NCBI GenBank assembly: GCA_036397455.1
Contig: DASWIX010000035.1
Coordinates: 6,685 to 70,684 of the forward strand
Source of the DNA: JADFNB01 sp036397455
Lineage (GTDB): Bacteria; Gemmatimonadota; Gemmatimonadetes; Gemmatimonadales; GWC2-71-9
Reading direction: 5' to 3'
Length of the DNA: 64,000 bases
Within the stretch, counting starts at the first letter, position 1, and every line of letters starts with the position of its first letter. The notes beneath the pieces were generated by a model. That model ran no database searches and was not told the origin of the DNA. It saw only the letters and a program-made list of their open reading frames with translations. Shown one piece after another: positions 25,380 to 34,798 of the stretch. The translations under genes and the position numbers were made by a program.

Positions 25380-26713
25380 GCGAACACCGTTCGGGTCCCC
25401 TCGCGGCCCTGCTGGGTCGAGTGGTGGAGGTTCGCGCCGAAGAGGTACGGGCGCTCCTCTGGTCGTGTACCTACTTCTTCTGCATCCTCTCGGCGTACTA
25501 TATCCTGCGTCCGCTGCGCGACGAAATGGCCGTCGCGGGCGGCGTGCGGAATATCCCGTGGCTGTTTACCGGTACACTCGTGGCCATGCTGGTGGTGAAC
25601 CCGCCGTTTGCGGCCCTGGTCACGCGCCTCACGCGCAAGCGGTTCGTGTCGATCACCTACCGCTTCTTCATGTTCAACCTCCTCGTCTTCTTCGTGCTGC
25701 TCCGCGTCTTGCCGGAATCGCAATCGGTGTGGGTTGGCCGGGCATTCTACGTCTGGACGGCCGTCTTCAACCTGTTCATCGTCTCGGTTTTCTGGGCGTT
25801 CATGGCGGACATCTTCACGACCGAACAGGGGAAGCGACTGTTCGGATTCATCGGTGTGGGCGGCACGCTCGGCGGGATTGTGGGGTCGGCGATCACCGCG
25901 GGGCTGGTCCAGGTGGTCGGGACGGAGGTGCTGCTGCTGATCTCGATCGTGCTGCTGGAAGCGGGCGTGTTTGCGGTCCGGCGGCTTTCCGTGCTGTTCG
26001 AGTCGTGGTCGAGCGCCGGTTCGCGGGCGGTGGCGGAAAAACCGATCGGCGGCAGCGTGTGGGCAGGCCTCACGCACGTCGTCAGGTCGCCGTACCTGCT
26101 GGGTATCGTCAGCTACATGCTGCTGTTCACGATTGCCGCGACGTTTCTCTATTTCCAGCAGGCCGATATCATCGACCGCACCTACGACGACCGGGCGTTG
26201 CGCACCGCGCTGTTTGCCAAGATCGATCTGATCGTGAACGTCCTCACCATCGTCACACAGTTATTCCTCACCGGTCGGATCATCAAGGCGCTCGGTGTCG
26301 CGTTCACGCTCGGCCTGCTCCCGTTGCTCTGCGTCGCGGGATTCGCGACGCTCGGCCTCGCGCCGACCCTGGCGGTCATCATCACGTTCCAGGTGCTGCG
26401 CCGCGCGGCCAACTACGCGGTGGCGCGGCCGACGCGCGAGGTGCTGTATACGGTGGTAAGTCGCGAGGACAAGTACAAGGCGAAGGCGCTGATCGACACC
26501 TTCGTCTATCGCGGCGGCGACCAGATCGGTGCCTGGTCCTGGAGCCTGATGGGCGCGCTCGGGCTGTCGATTGCCGGGGTGGCCTTTGCCGCCGTGCCGG
26601 TGTCGGCGGTCTGGCTGATCGTCGCGGTGTGGCTCGGGCGAAAACAGGAAATCATGGCCGGTCCCTCCAAGGAGCCCGACGGGATGGCGCCGGCCGTGGT
26701 TCCGGTCGGGTAG
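25376..26713 (+). CDS. Tlc-like/MFS nucleotide or solute transporter
   Basis: 445 residues from GTG 25376, overlapping the previous stop (GTGA). About twelve membrane helices. The start 'FFCILSAYYILRPLRDEMAVAGG' and the later 'TTEQGKRLFGFIGVGGTLGGIVGS' are characteristic of bacterial proteins distantly related to ATP/ADP translocases. Function in free-living bacteria is not established; nucleotide or cofactor exchange is one guess. Coupled translation with the Tat epimerase suggests a joint task. Confidence 0.8.
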   Translation: MSEHRSGPLAALLGRVVEVRAEEVRALLWSCTYFFCILSAYYILRPLRDEMAVAGGVRNIPWLFTGTLVAMLVVNPPFAALVTRLTRKRFVSITYRFFMFNLLVFFVLLRVLPESQSVWVGRAFYVWTAVFNLFIVSVFWAFMADIFTTEQGKRLFGFIGVGGTLGGIVGSAITAGLVQVVGTEVLLLISIVLLEAGVFAVRRLSVLFESWSSAGSRAVAEKPIGGSVWAGLTHVVRSPYLLGIVSYMLLFTIAATFLYFQQADIIDRTYDDRALRTALFAKIDLIVNVLTIVTQLFLTGRIIKALGVAFTLGLLPLLCVAGFATLGLAPTLAVIITFQVLRRAANYAVARPTREVLYTVVSREDKYKAKALIDTFVYRGGDQIGAWSWSLMGALGLSIAGVAFAAVPVSAVWLIVAVWLGRKQEIMAGPSKEPDGMAPAVVPVG

Positions 26714-26748
26714 CGGCGCCCGGCCACCTCGAAGGGTAGCTTACAACC

Positions 26749-28224
26749 ATGCCCTTGTTTCTCGCGGGCATTGCGCCCGAAATCACCACCAAGAGCCGGC
26801 CAACCCGCCAACGGTTCCAACGCCGGCTGGTGGCCAATCTGCGTGACGCCATCGAGAGCGGCGGTATGAGCGCGACCATCACCGATCGGTGGAGCCGGTT
26901 GCTCGTCGACGCGTCCGACGCGGCGGCCGGCGAACGCGTCGCGTCGGTGTTCGGTATCATCGCCGTCTGGCGTGTCGAAGGCCGGGTGGCCGCCGACCTG
27001 CCGGAAATCACGCGCGTGGGCGAGGCGTTGTTCAAGGACCGCGTGCGGGGCCGCGCGTACGCGGTCCGGGCACGCCGCGCCGGGCGGCACGCGTTTCGGT
27101 CCCACGACATCGAGGTGCAACTGGGTGCGGCGCTGAACGCCTATGGCCGTGTCGATCTGACCAATCCGGACGTCACCGTGCACGTCGAAGTGCGGGAACA
27201 CGAGGCGTTCCTGTATGGCGGTCGTATCCCCGGCGTCGGCGGCCTGCCGCTCGGGATCGAGGGCAAGGCCGTGTCGCTGTTGTCGGGTGGGTTCGACTCG
27301 CCGGTGGCCGCCTGGATGATGCTCAAACGCGGCATCTCGCTGGACTACGTGTTCTGCAACCTCGCCGGCGACGCGTACGAGCGCTCGGTCGTTTCCATCG
27401 CCAAGATCCTCGCGGATGCCTGGAGCTACGGCGATACGCCCGCCATGCACGTGGTCGACTTCGTGCCGGTGGTCGCGGAGATGGAACGGGTGGTCGACGA
27501 ACGGTATTGGCAGGTGGTCCTGAAACGGCTGATGTACCGCGCCGCCGCCGCGATCGCGAGGAAACTCCACGCCCACGCCATTGTCACCGGCGAGGCGGTG
27601 GGCCAGGTTTCGTCCCAGACGCTCCCCAACCTGCGGGCAATCGACGACGCGGTGTCGCTGCCGGTGTTCAGGCCCGTACTCGGGTTCGACAAGAACGAGA
27701 TCATCGAGCGGGCGCGGCGCGTCGGCACCGAGGCGCTGAGCGCGCACGTACAGGAATACTGCGCGTTGGTCCGCAAGCGCCCTGTAACGAATGCAACACC
27801 GGAAGCGGCGCGGGCACAGGAATCGCGCATGGATCTCCACGTCCTGGATGCGGCCGTTGGCGACGCACGGGTGCTCGACCTGCGCGCCCTCGCGGACGCC
27901 GATCTCGTCGCGCCGTATCTGTTTGCCGCGGAGATCCCCGATGCCGCGCGCGTGATCGACTGCCGCCCGCCGGGCGCGTTCGCGGCCTGGCACTACGAGG
28001 GAGCGACGCAGTGGGACGTGGCCGATCTGGCGACGCGGTTCAAGGAGCTGGACAGGAAGGGCACGTATGTGCTGTACTGCGGCGTTGGGGTACTGTCGGC
28101 CCACGTGGCGGAAATGATGCAAGCCGCCGGATACGACGCGTACTCATTCCGCGGCGGCGTGTGCGCGCTACAGCGCTACGCGGCCAGGTCACGGTACGGC
28201 CCTGAAGCGGCCGTGGACGCATAG
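26749..28224 (+). CDS. thiI: tRNA 4-thiouridine synthase ThiI
   Basis: 491 residues. THUMP region (about 55-160), PP-loop SGGFDS (179-184) that adenylates tRNA U8, a Cys at 338 (QEYCALV), and a C-terminal rhodanese-like domain with catalytic Cys 444 in YCGVGVLS. The two cysteines match the disulfide-forming pair of the full-length enterobacterial type. It transfers persulfide sulfur to tRNA and, in many bacteria, to the thiamine thiazole pathway. It follows the transporter gene by 35 bp. Confidence 0.93.
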   Translation: MPLFLAGIAPEITTKSRPTRQRFQRRLVANLRDAIESGGMSATITDRWSRLLVDASDAAAGERVASVFGIIAVWRVEGRVAADLPEITRVGEALFKDRVRGRAYAVRARRAGRHAFRSHDIEVQLGAALNAYGRVDLTNPDVTVHVEVREHEAFLYGGRIPGVGGLPLGIEGKAVSLLSGGFDSPVAAWMMLKRGISLDYVFCNLAGDAYERSVVSIAKILADAWSYGDTPAMHVVDFVPVVAEMERVVDERYWQVVLKRLMYRAAAAIARKLHAHAIVTGEAVGQVSSQTLPNLRAIDDAVSLPVFRPVLGFDKNEIIERARRVGTEALSAHVQEYCALVRKRPVTNATPEAARAQESRMDLHVLDAAVGDARVLDLRALADADLVAPYLFAAEIPDAARVIDCRPPGAFAAWHYEGATQWDVADLATRFKELDRKGTYVLYCGVGVLSAHVAEMMQAAGYDAYSFRGGVCALQRYAARSRYGPEAAVDA

Positions 28225-28278
28225 CCACCGCTCGTCGTCTTTGACGAGGATACGAGTGGACTTGCCACGGTTTGCCAA

Positions 28279-29541
28279 ATGTTCACCGTTCGCGATCGCG
28301 CGCCCGAGGTAGTCCGGCTATGGCGCAATTCGAGTTCCTTGCCTGATCAACGTTTCTCGAACCGCGAGCGCCTCCGCCGACTCGGCGTCCGGCGCGCCGG
28401 CGGGATTCGTGGCGGCACGCAACACCGCACGCATCGTCATTCACATCGCGTGGCGCTGCTGTTCGTCATGGGTGTGGCGAGTGTATCGGGGTGCGGTGAT
28501 CGCACGAGCGTCCCGGCGGCTGACCCGGCATTCGCGTCCCTCATCACGCGGTTGTCGGAGCCGGCCGGCTACTTCGACACCGACAATCTGATATCGAACG
28601 AACGATCCTACCTTCACGTGCTCGGCGGGATGCGCGAGCGCGGCGTGTCGGGCGGCGCGTATATCGGTGTTGGGCCGGATCAGAACTTTTCATACATGGC
28701 GCAGGTCAGACCCTCGATCGCGTTCATCGTCGACATCCGGCGAGACAACATGCTGCAACACCTGATGTTCAAGGGGATGTTCGCGCTGGCACGAAACCGT
28801 GTCGCCTATCTCTGTCTCCTGTTCGGACGGCCGCCCCCGTCCGACCTCGCGTCGTGGGATGATGCGGAGGTCGGGCGGCTCATTTCGTATATCGACGACA
28901 AGCCGGCCAGTACCGCGCCGCGCGCCCGCCGCGCGGTTGACAGTGTGGTAGAGCGGTTTGGCGTAGCGCTCGATGATGCGGACCGAGCCACGATCGCGCG
29001 GTTTCACCAGGAGTTCATTGACGCCGGCCTGTCACTGCGGTTCCACAGCACGGGGCGCGCCCCACGAGGCTACTATCCAACCTATCGCGATCTGATGCTG
29101 GAGCGCGATCGCAGCGGGCGGCAAGCCAACTACCTGGTATCCGATGCCGACTTTCAGTTTCTCAAGACGATGCAGGCGGCGGATCGGGTCATCCCCGTCG
29201 TTGGCGACCTCGCCGGCAACCGTTCGCTACGCGAGATCGGGCGCTATCTTGGAGAGATAGGCCAGCACGTGACGGCCCTCTACACGTCGAACGTCGAGTT
29301 CTACCTCTTTCGCGACCGCTCGTTCGACGCCTTTGTCACGAATGTGGCAACGCTCCCCCACGATGAGAGGAGCGTGATCATCCGGTCGGTGTTCATGGCG
29401 ACCTTCGGCCCGCATCCGCTCGCGGTGCCCGGCTATGCATCCACCCAGACCCTGCAACCGATCGACCGACTGCTGCGCGATCAGGACTCCGGGCTCAACA
29501 CGACCTACTGGGCCGTCGTGACCAGCAGCGCTCTGCCGTAA
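28279..29541 (+). CDS. Hypothetical lipoprotein-like protein
   Basis: Up to 420 residues; start uncertain. The stretch VALLFVMGVASVSGCGD ends in a lipobox-like VSGC near residue 72, so the real start probably lies shortly before it, perhaps at a GTG. The body has 'GYFDTDNLISNERSYLHVL' and 'GGAYIGVGPDQNFSYMAQVRPSIAFIVDIRRDN'. These match a little-studied secreted family I recall from Leptospira and other bacteria; the VDIRRDN segment looks like a nucleotide- or SAM-binding acidic strand end. No function can be assigned. Confidence 0.65.
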   Translation: MFTVRDRAPEVVRLWRNSSSLPDQRFSNRERLRRLGVRRAGGIRGGTQHRTHRHSHRVALLFVMGVASVSGCGDRTSVPAADPAFASLITRLSEPAGYFDTDNLISNERSYLHVLGGMRERGVSGGAYIGVGPDQNFSYMAQVRPSIAFIVDIRRDNMLQHLMFKGMFALARNRVAYLCLLFGRPPPSDLASWDDAEVGRLISYIDDKPASTAPRARRAVDSVVERFGVALDDADRATIARFHQEFIDAGLSLRFHSTGRAPRGYYPTYRDLMLERDRSGRQANYLVSDADFQFLKTMQAADRVIPVVGDLAGNRSLREIGRYLGEIGQHVTALYTSNVEFYLFRDRSFDAFVTNVATLPHDERSVIIRSVFMATFGPHPLAVPGYASTQTLQPIDRLLRDQDSGLNTTYWAVVTSSALP

Positions 29542-29579
29542 GCGACTACTCCTCGGCAGCGCCCCTCCCCCCCCGTTGG

Positions 29580-29614
29580 ACCGCAGAGAGCGCAGAGGAC
29601 GCAGAGGCTTGCGG
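29580..29614 (+). repeat. Copy of an ACCGCAGAGAGCGCAGAG intergenic repeat
   Basis: Starts ACCGCAGAGAGCGCAGAGGA and closely resembles the left end of the 60638-60748 element (ACCGCGGAGAGCGCAGGGAG). It sits between the convergent 28279 and 29785 genes. Confidence 0.55.
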
Positions 29615-29784
29615 CACCCGCGACAGGTTCCAGCGTCCTCCGCGGTATACACGGGCGGGGGTGGCGGTACCCCTGCGGCCGCGACGGTCTTCGTGAGCGG
29701 CCCCTACCCCTCCGCGGGTTGGGCTTCGGACCTGTGACAACCCATACGCAACAACCGAAGACCCGGTATTTGTAGCCGCATGAA

Positions 29785-31296
29785 CTAGTTGCGCCGCCTG
29801 CTTGTGCTGCGCGACGAGGATCGCGCGGGAGCCGCACGCCGGGTTGGCGGCGGTGAGGACCGAGCGGCGCCCTGCGAGCTCGATCGGGGCGCCGGCCGTG
29901 CCGCGGGTTGTGACGACCTGACCGGCACTCTGTTCCCGCTGGTCGCGCGCGACGGCATGGCACGCGCGCCGGACGGGGGGCTGACTCGCCGGGCCGTCGA
30001 TCCACTCGAGCGCGACGACGAGGACGGCAGTGCCACGCGCCGGCCCGTGCTCCCGCTCGGCGAGGCGGCGGGAGGCGTCACGGTGGTGCGGCGCCCGGTG
30101 GACGGGCGCGCGGTCGTGGCCGAACCGCCACGCGGCGCGGGCGCAGGGGTCACGCGCCGGGTCGGTTGCGACGCCGTTGGCGCGCGCGCGGCCGAACTCG
30201 GAGCCGTACCAGGAGTTGGAGCAACGCGCCGCGTGGGTGAAGGCTGCGATTCGGGCGCCGTCGCGTCGCTCGGGGTCAGCGGCCGGCGAGCGGTGGTCGA
30301 CACGGGGCGCGCCGCCGGCTGACTCCGTCCACTCACCACACGAGGTATGGTTCCGTGCGAACTCACGTTGTCCCGTCGATTGTCTACCCGGACGACCGTT
30401 GCCCTCGGCCGCGTCGTCGTCCTGGATCGGTTGGGCGTGAGATCGAACCGGTCGTTGGGCGACTTGAACGTGTAGTTCCGCCCGCCGAAGTGTCGTGGCT
30501 GGTTGACGACCACGGTGCGGGGGTAACCCCAGCGCGGCCGATGCGGCGCGTAATACACCACGGGATAACCATAGTAGAATGGGTCGTAGTAGAACGGGTC
30601 GTAGTACCACGGATCCCAATACGCCACCGGATACCCGTATCCCCAGCCCCGGTAACCGCGGCCGTACCACGATCCGAGCCCGACGTGGATCGTGAACCCG
30701 CTGTTCCCGTACCAGTGGTGCCCGTAATAATCGGGTTCGTACAGCGACAACGTGTGGTAGTAGGTGGCTCCGCCCCCGTACACCACCCGAGCGCCGACCT
30801 GATACTCGCGCAGGTCGTAGTCGAATCCGGCTCCCGTCGCCATGCGATCGACGACGGCCGTCAGTTCACCTTCGGTATCCGTAGTGACGTACCAGTCGCC
30901 GAGCGTGTAGTCCCAGTGATCTCCCAGGACGAATTCGTCGAAGACGAACGGGTCACGGGAAAACGCAGCGTAGACGGTGCCGAGCCCGCTCGACTCGTAA
31001 ATCGTGAACGACTGCCGGTCCCCACGCCCGCGGACCTCGTAGTCGCGGCCACCGCGCGCGAAGTTGTCGTCAGTCGGATCGAGCGGGAACAACACCCGAA
31101 CCCGCCCGTCCGGCTCGGCGTGCAGCACCAGGAGGTATCCGTCGTTCCGTGTCCGGACATATGAACGGATGCGATCGCCCGACTCGAAGTTCTCGCTCTT
31201 GTTGAACCAGATCCTCAATGCCGGGTCGTCCGCCTGCACGGCGACGGGTGCGGGAGCGGCCGTGGCGAGGGCGGAGAGAAGGACGACTGAGAGCAT
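29785..31296 (-). CDS. Exported DUF4384 protein with Tyr-rich and Ser/Arg/Pro-rich tail
   Basis: 503 residues from ATG 31296, with GGGAGG six bases upstream and a signal peptide (LSVVLLSALATAAPAPVAVQA). Residues about 24-120 fit a DUF4384 domain (LRIWFNKSENFESGDRIRSY ... GYLLVLHAEPDGRVRVLFP), found in stress-related periplasmic proteins. A Tyr/Trp/Pro-rich segment follows (YWDPWYYDPFYYDPFYYG). The last 220 residues are low-complexity Ser, Arg, Pro, Thr and Ala, strongly basic, probably disordered and possibly binding wall or nucleic acid. Confidence 0.75.
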   Translation of the reverse strand: MLSVVLLSALATAAPAPVAVQADDPALRIWFNKSENFESGDRIRSYVRTRNDGYLLVLHAEPDGRVRVLFPLDPTDDNFARGGRDYEVRGRGDRQSFTIYESSGLGTVYAAFSRDPFVFDEFVLGDHWDYTLGDWYVTTDTEGELTAVVDRMATGAGFDYDLREYQVGARVVYGGGATYYHTLSLYEPDYYGHHWYGNSGFTIHVGLGSWYGRGYRGWGYGYPVAYWDPWYYDPFYYDPFYYGYPVVYYAPHRPRWGYPRTVVVNQPRHFGGRNYTFKSPNDRFDLTPNRSRTTTRPRATVVRVDNRRDNVSSHGTIPRVVSGRSQPAARPVSTTARRPLTPSDATAPESQPSPTRRVAPTPGTAPSSAARAPTASQPTRRVTPAPAPRGGSATTARPSTGRRTTVTPPAASPSGSTGRRVALPSSSSRSSGSTARRVSPPSGARAMPSRATSGNRVPVRSSQPAARPAPRSSSQGAARSSPPPTRRAAPARSSSRSTSRRRN

Positions 31297-31521
31297 CTGT
31301 AACCTCCCGGCTTTCCGGGTGACCCCACGCCAGGGCGGGGAGCGCGCCACCGATCCCGAAACTCACGTCCGGCAGGACAGATGGCAATGCGTGACCTCTT
31401 GCACTCTTCTTGTGAGCCAGATGCGTGCCACGAGTCAAATCATTGTGATACAACAACTTGCCGCCGAGCGGTCGACCAATCCTGTCTCATTTTGGTGACA
31501 ATCGTGTTCGTGACCGCGCCG

Positions 31522-32598
31522 CTACCGGCCGATGGAATACGTGAGCGCTGTCGTGAGCAGCATGTCGTGCTTCTTGATTCCTGGTTGCGATGGACGGTTG
31601 TTGACCTCGTTGCGTGACGCGACGCGGAACCCCAGCCCCTTGAACACGGTCATGGTCACGCCGGCGTCGGACACGAATCGATAGTCCTTCAGGTCCTCGA
31701 CGCTCGGCGCCAGATCGAGGCTCCAGCCGAACACCGCCGGGCCCAACGCCTGTTTCAGCGTCGTGCCTGCGGCGACAATGGGAGTCGAGTTGGTTGGTGT
31801 GTTGGACGTAAACGCCTCGCGCCGGAGACCGCCGGACGCGTAGAAGCGGAGATCGGTGCGATCGGTCGAGAGAACCTGCACACCGAAACCAAGGTTGTAG
31901 TTGGAGCGGAGGTCGATGTCCTGGAACTTGTCCCGTTCCTGAGTAGTGGACGCGAACGCGAACAGGCGCGCGGCGAAGAAGATGTCCGTGCGAAGCGAAC
32001 CGAAATACTTCTCGACCGTCGTCTCGAGCGTGCCTGTCCCCGGGTCGGACTCCTCGACCGCCACGCCCAGCTTGAGCGTCAGCCGGTCCCTGGGGCTGCG
32101 CCGGCCGACTTCGAAGTCGGCTCCGAGCCCGCGCGACCGGCTATTGCCGCTCTTGTCCGAATAGCCCAATCCCGCCGTGGCTCCCCAGAATCGGCTGATC
32201 GGCCGGAAATAGCCGATGCGCACCGGTTCGAGCGCGCGCAGGTTGTCGGGGCTTCCCACGGCCGCCAGCGCCGTCGGCGCCACGGTGTGTATCGATCCGT
32301 CGCTGCCGGTGACCTGTAGCCGACCGTTGGCCTGGGCGATCGTCCCGGCGAGAATCGTCCCGTCCGAGAGCCGCATGCCGATGGGTGCGGGTGCGGTAAA
32401 CGAGGCGACATCGGCGGCGCCAACCCTCAACTCTCCCGCCGCATGCTTGTACACCCAGGTCGTGCCGTCGATGCGCGCAAGCAGGCCGGTTAACCGATCG
32501 CCGTTGGTGAGTTCGATGATCTGCTGCGCGTGCGCCGTGGTTGCCACCGCGCCGTGCAGCGTCAAGACGAGTGCAAGACGCCGGAGAGTCTTGTTCAC
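31522..32598 (-). CDS. DUF481 outer-membrane protein (YdiY-like)
   Basis: 358 residues from GTG 32598 with a signal peptide (LALVLTLHGAVATTAHAQ). An N-terminal small beta domain (IIELTNGDRLTGLLARIDGTTWVYKH, repeated as LSDGTILAGTIAQANG) precedes a barrel domain beginning GYFRPISRFWGATAGLGYSDKSGNS, the DUF481 signature. It ends SYSIGR-like rather than Phe. Members are salt- or stress-induced outer-membrane barrels of unknown substrate. It sits 50 bp downstream of the NSS transporter gene on the same strand. Confidence 0.8.
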   Translation of the reverse strand: MNKTLRRLALVLTLHGAVATTAHAQQIIELTNGDRLTGLLARIDGTTWVYKHAAGELRVGAADVASFTAPAPIGMRLSDGTILAGTIAQANGRLQVTGSDGSIHTVAPTALAAVGSPDNLRALEPVRIGYFRPISRFWGATAGLGYSDKSGNSRSRGLGADFEVGRRSPRDRLTLKLGVAVEESDPGTGTLETTVEKYFGSLRTDIFFAARLFAFASTTQERDKFQDIDLRSNYNLGFGVQVLSTDRTDLRFYASGGLRREAFTSNTPTNSTPIVAAGTTLKQALGPAVFGWSLDLAPSVEDLKDYRFVSDAGVTMTVFKGLGFRVASRNEVNNRPSQPGIKKHDMLLTTALTYSIGR

Positions 32599-32648
32599 GA
32601 AGTCCCCATGCCTGTGAGTCGGTGGATCGCGCAAAGGTACACCGGGCG

Positions 32649-33935
32649 TTACGCGATCGCCGTCGTCGCCCACCACACGCCGACGGCGAGCAGGATGCCG
32701 GGTATCACGTAACGCACCCAGAGATACAGCCGGCGCGATCCCAACTCGCGAATGGCGTCGGCCCGGACGAATGCCCAGCCGACCGTCACGGCCGCGCAGA
32801 ACGCGCCGAGCGTCTGCATCCCTGATCCGAACGTGAGGTCCCACGGCGCGAAGATGCGCATGTTGACGGTTGGCGGAAGCGACACGACGAAGACGATCGC
32901 CGTCATCAGCCGGACCGCGCGCGTGCGCGTGATGCTCGTGTTGTCGGTGAGACCTGCGGTGAGCACCTCAAGCGCGGCGACGGCGGAGAGGTAGGCGACG
33001 CCCGCCAGCCCGGCAAAGAACAGGAATCCGAACACACTCCCGCCGGGCATCGCGCGAAACACGGTCGGCAGGGTCACGAAGATGAGCGCCGGGCCCGAGT
33101 CGGGTGCGAGCCCGAGCGCGAAGACGGCCGGGAAGATGGCGAGCCCGGCAAGCAGGCCGGCGGTGGTATCGCCGGCCGCGGTCGCCGCCGCCGTCCAGCG
33201 GAGGTCCTGGTCCCGGTCGAGGTACGAGCCGTATACGACCATGAACGTCCCGCCGAGCGCCAACGAGAATACCGCCTGCCCGATGGCGGCAAGCGCGTTG
33301 GCCGCGGTGAGGTGGGAGATCTCGAACTTGAGAACGTACCAGCGGATTCCCTCTCCGGCGCCCGGCAGCGTCACCGACCGCGCAATCAACACGAGGAGGA
33401 TGACGAAGAGTGCCGGCGTAAGCAGCTTGCTGGCGCGTTCGATTCCGCCTCGCAGACCTTTGAGGAGAACGGCGGCGCAGGCCAGGAGCACGAGCCCGGT
33501 TCCGGCGGCCTGGAGCAGGTACGGTCGAGGAGTGAAACCGGTAGCCGGTGGCAGCACGGCGCCGGCGTCGAACGGGACCAGCATGGCCGCCGCATGGTAC
33601 AGGACCCAGCCGATGACCGCGCTGTAGTAGGCGGTGGCCGCGGTCACGACGGCGAAGAAAAACCAACCCACCTGGCGGCCCAGTGGGAGGCCGCCCAACG
33701 CAAAGGCGCCGACCGTGCCGCGGCGCGTGTGGCGGCCCAGGGCCAGCTCCGCGACGAGGGCCGGGATCCCAATGATGGCAACCACCGCCAGGTAGAACGC
33801 CACAAACGCCGCGCCGCCAAATTCGCCGACCATGTACGGGAACCGCCACACGTTCCCCAAGCCGACCGCCACGCCGATCATGGTCATGACCACGCCGAAC
33901 CGCGTGCCGAACGTCCCTCTGGCCTTGTCACCCAT
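32649..33935 (-). CDS. Sodium-dependent neurotransmitter-symporter (NSS/SLC6) family transporter
   Basis: 428 residues with eleven to twelve helices. The first helix carries the family signature VGLGNVWRFPYM, with the unwound Na+/substrate site, and GGAAFVAFYL follows. Bacterial members such as LeuT and MhsT import hydrophobic or aromatic amino acids with Na+. The length fits eleven-helix bacterial members. The ribosome site is weak. Confidence 0.9.
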   Translation of the reverse strand: MGDKARGTFGTRFGVVMTMIGVAVGLGNVWRFPYMVGEFGGAAFVAFYLAVVAIIGIPALVAELALGRHTRRGTVGAFALGGLPLGRQVGWFFFAVVTAATAYYSAVIGWVLYHAAAMLVPFDAGAVLPPATGFTPRPYLLQAAGTGLVLLACAAVLLKGLRGGIERASKLLTPALFVILLVLIARSVTLPGAGEGIRWYVLKFEISHLTAANALAAIGQAVFSLALGGTFMVVYGSYLDRDQDLRWTAAATAAGDTTAGLLAGLAIFPAVFALGLAPDSGPALIFVTLPTVFRAMPGGSVFGFLFFAGLAGVAYLSAVAALEVLTAGLTDNTSITRTRAVRLMTAIVFVVSLPPTVNMRIFAPWDLTFGSGMQTLGAFCAAVTVGWAFVRADAIRELGSRRLYLWVRYVIPGILLAVGVWWATTAIA

Positions 33936-33971
33936 ATAGGAGCCTAAGATGGCGACTGGCGTGGGATGCGA

Positions 33972-34616
33972 CTACGCCTGCTTCGCGCGCTTCCGGTAGT
34001 GGAGCCGTGCCTTGGCGCGATTGCCGCATTCTCTCATCTCACACCAGCGCCGGCTGTGATTGCGGCTGTCGTCGACGAACACCCGATCACAGGTGTCGGA
34101 CGCACACTGCTTGACGCGACGCAGCCGGGGGGTTGTCAGCAGGTCCACCGCCGCACGTGTAACCGACCACAGCATGCGGTCGAGTGCTTCGTCCTCGCCA
34201 CCGAACTCGAGTGAGCAGCACTCCGCACCGGGCCGGAGTTCGAGTTTGGACAGGGCGCGGCCCAACTCGCCGTTCAATTGATCGAGATCGGACTGAGCCG
34301 GGATCTCGCCTCCCGCGGTGCTGGTGAACGCCCGGTGCAGCGCCTCGCGCAGTTCGCGGGCCCGGTCGAGCACGGCTGCGGCGTCGACCCGGCGGCGCTC
34401 CGCCGCTGCCAGCAGGCGCCGAGCCGCCCGCCCGCCGGCCAGACCGGCAGCGAAACTCCACCACACGAGGTCCGGATACTCCGCCAGACGCTCATGAGGT
34501 CGTTCAGTCCCTCGGTCGCTCAACGTATTCGCGAAATCGAGCGCGAGCTGACCCCCGACGAAGCTGAACTTGGAGACCGGGGTGCCTGTGACGGCATCGC
34601 CTGTGGACATAACCAT
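33972..34616 (-). CDS. ABATE/CGNR zinc-finger regulator
   Basis: 214 residues from ATG 34616 (an upstream TTG and a downstream ATG 34610 are alternatives). N-terminal ABATE domain (FVGGQLALDFANTLSDRG ...) and C-terminal CGNR zinc finger with four Cys: QCASDTCDRVF, SRRWCEMRECGNRAKARLHY. Such proteins are presumed DNA-binding stress regulators. The CGNR motif is intact. An AT-rich upstream region with a palindrome suggests autoregulation. Confidence 0.9.
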   Translation of the reverse strand: MVMSTGDAVTGTPVSKFSFVGGQLALDFANTLSDRGTERPHERLAEYPDLVWWSFAAGLAGGRAARRLLAAAERRRVDAAAVLDRARELREALHRAFTSTAGGEIPAQSDLDQLNGELGRALSKLELRPGAECCSLEFGGEDEALDRMLWSVTRAAVDLLTTPRLRRVKQCASDTCDRVFVDDSRNHSRRWCEMRECGNRAKARLHYRKRAKQA

Positions 34617-34643
34617 CAAAATCCATAATGACAGGTTATTGTG

Positions 34644-34655
34644 TGATATGTATCA
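34644..34655. promoter_or_regulatory. Palindrome upstream of the CGNR gene
   Basis: TGATA-TG-TATCA inside a conspicuously AT-rich 40-bp stretch, 28 bp upstream of the CGNR start. A candidate operator for the CGNR protein itself. Confidence 0.4.
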
Positions 34656-34798
34656 TATAACTAGCCATAGCGCAAGACACTGGTTACGGACCATCGATGC
34701 GGAGATCGCAGTGGAACCGACCTCCACCGCACATTCGACCGACTGGTTCGCTGGCGCTCGGCGTGCTGCGCGGTGAAGACCGCGGCGTGACACTCTGA

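Noticed and set aside
29546..30670. Long frame opposite and beside the DUF4384 gene
   Set aside because: Arg/Pro/Gly-rich translation typical of an alternate frame of high-GC, low-complexity coding sequence.
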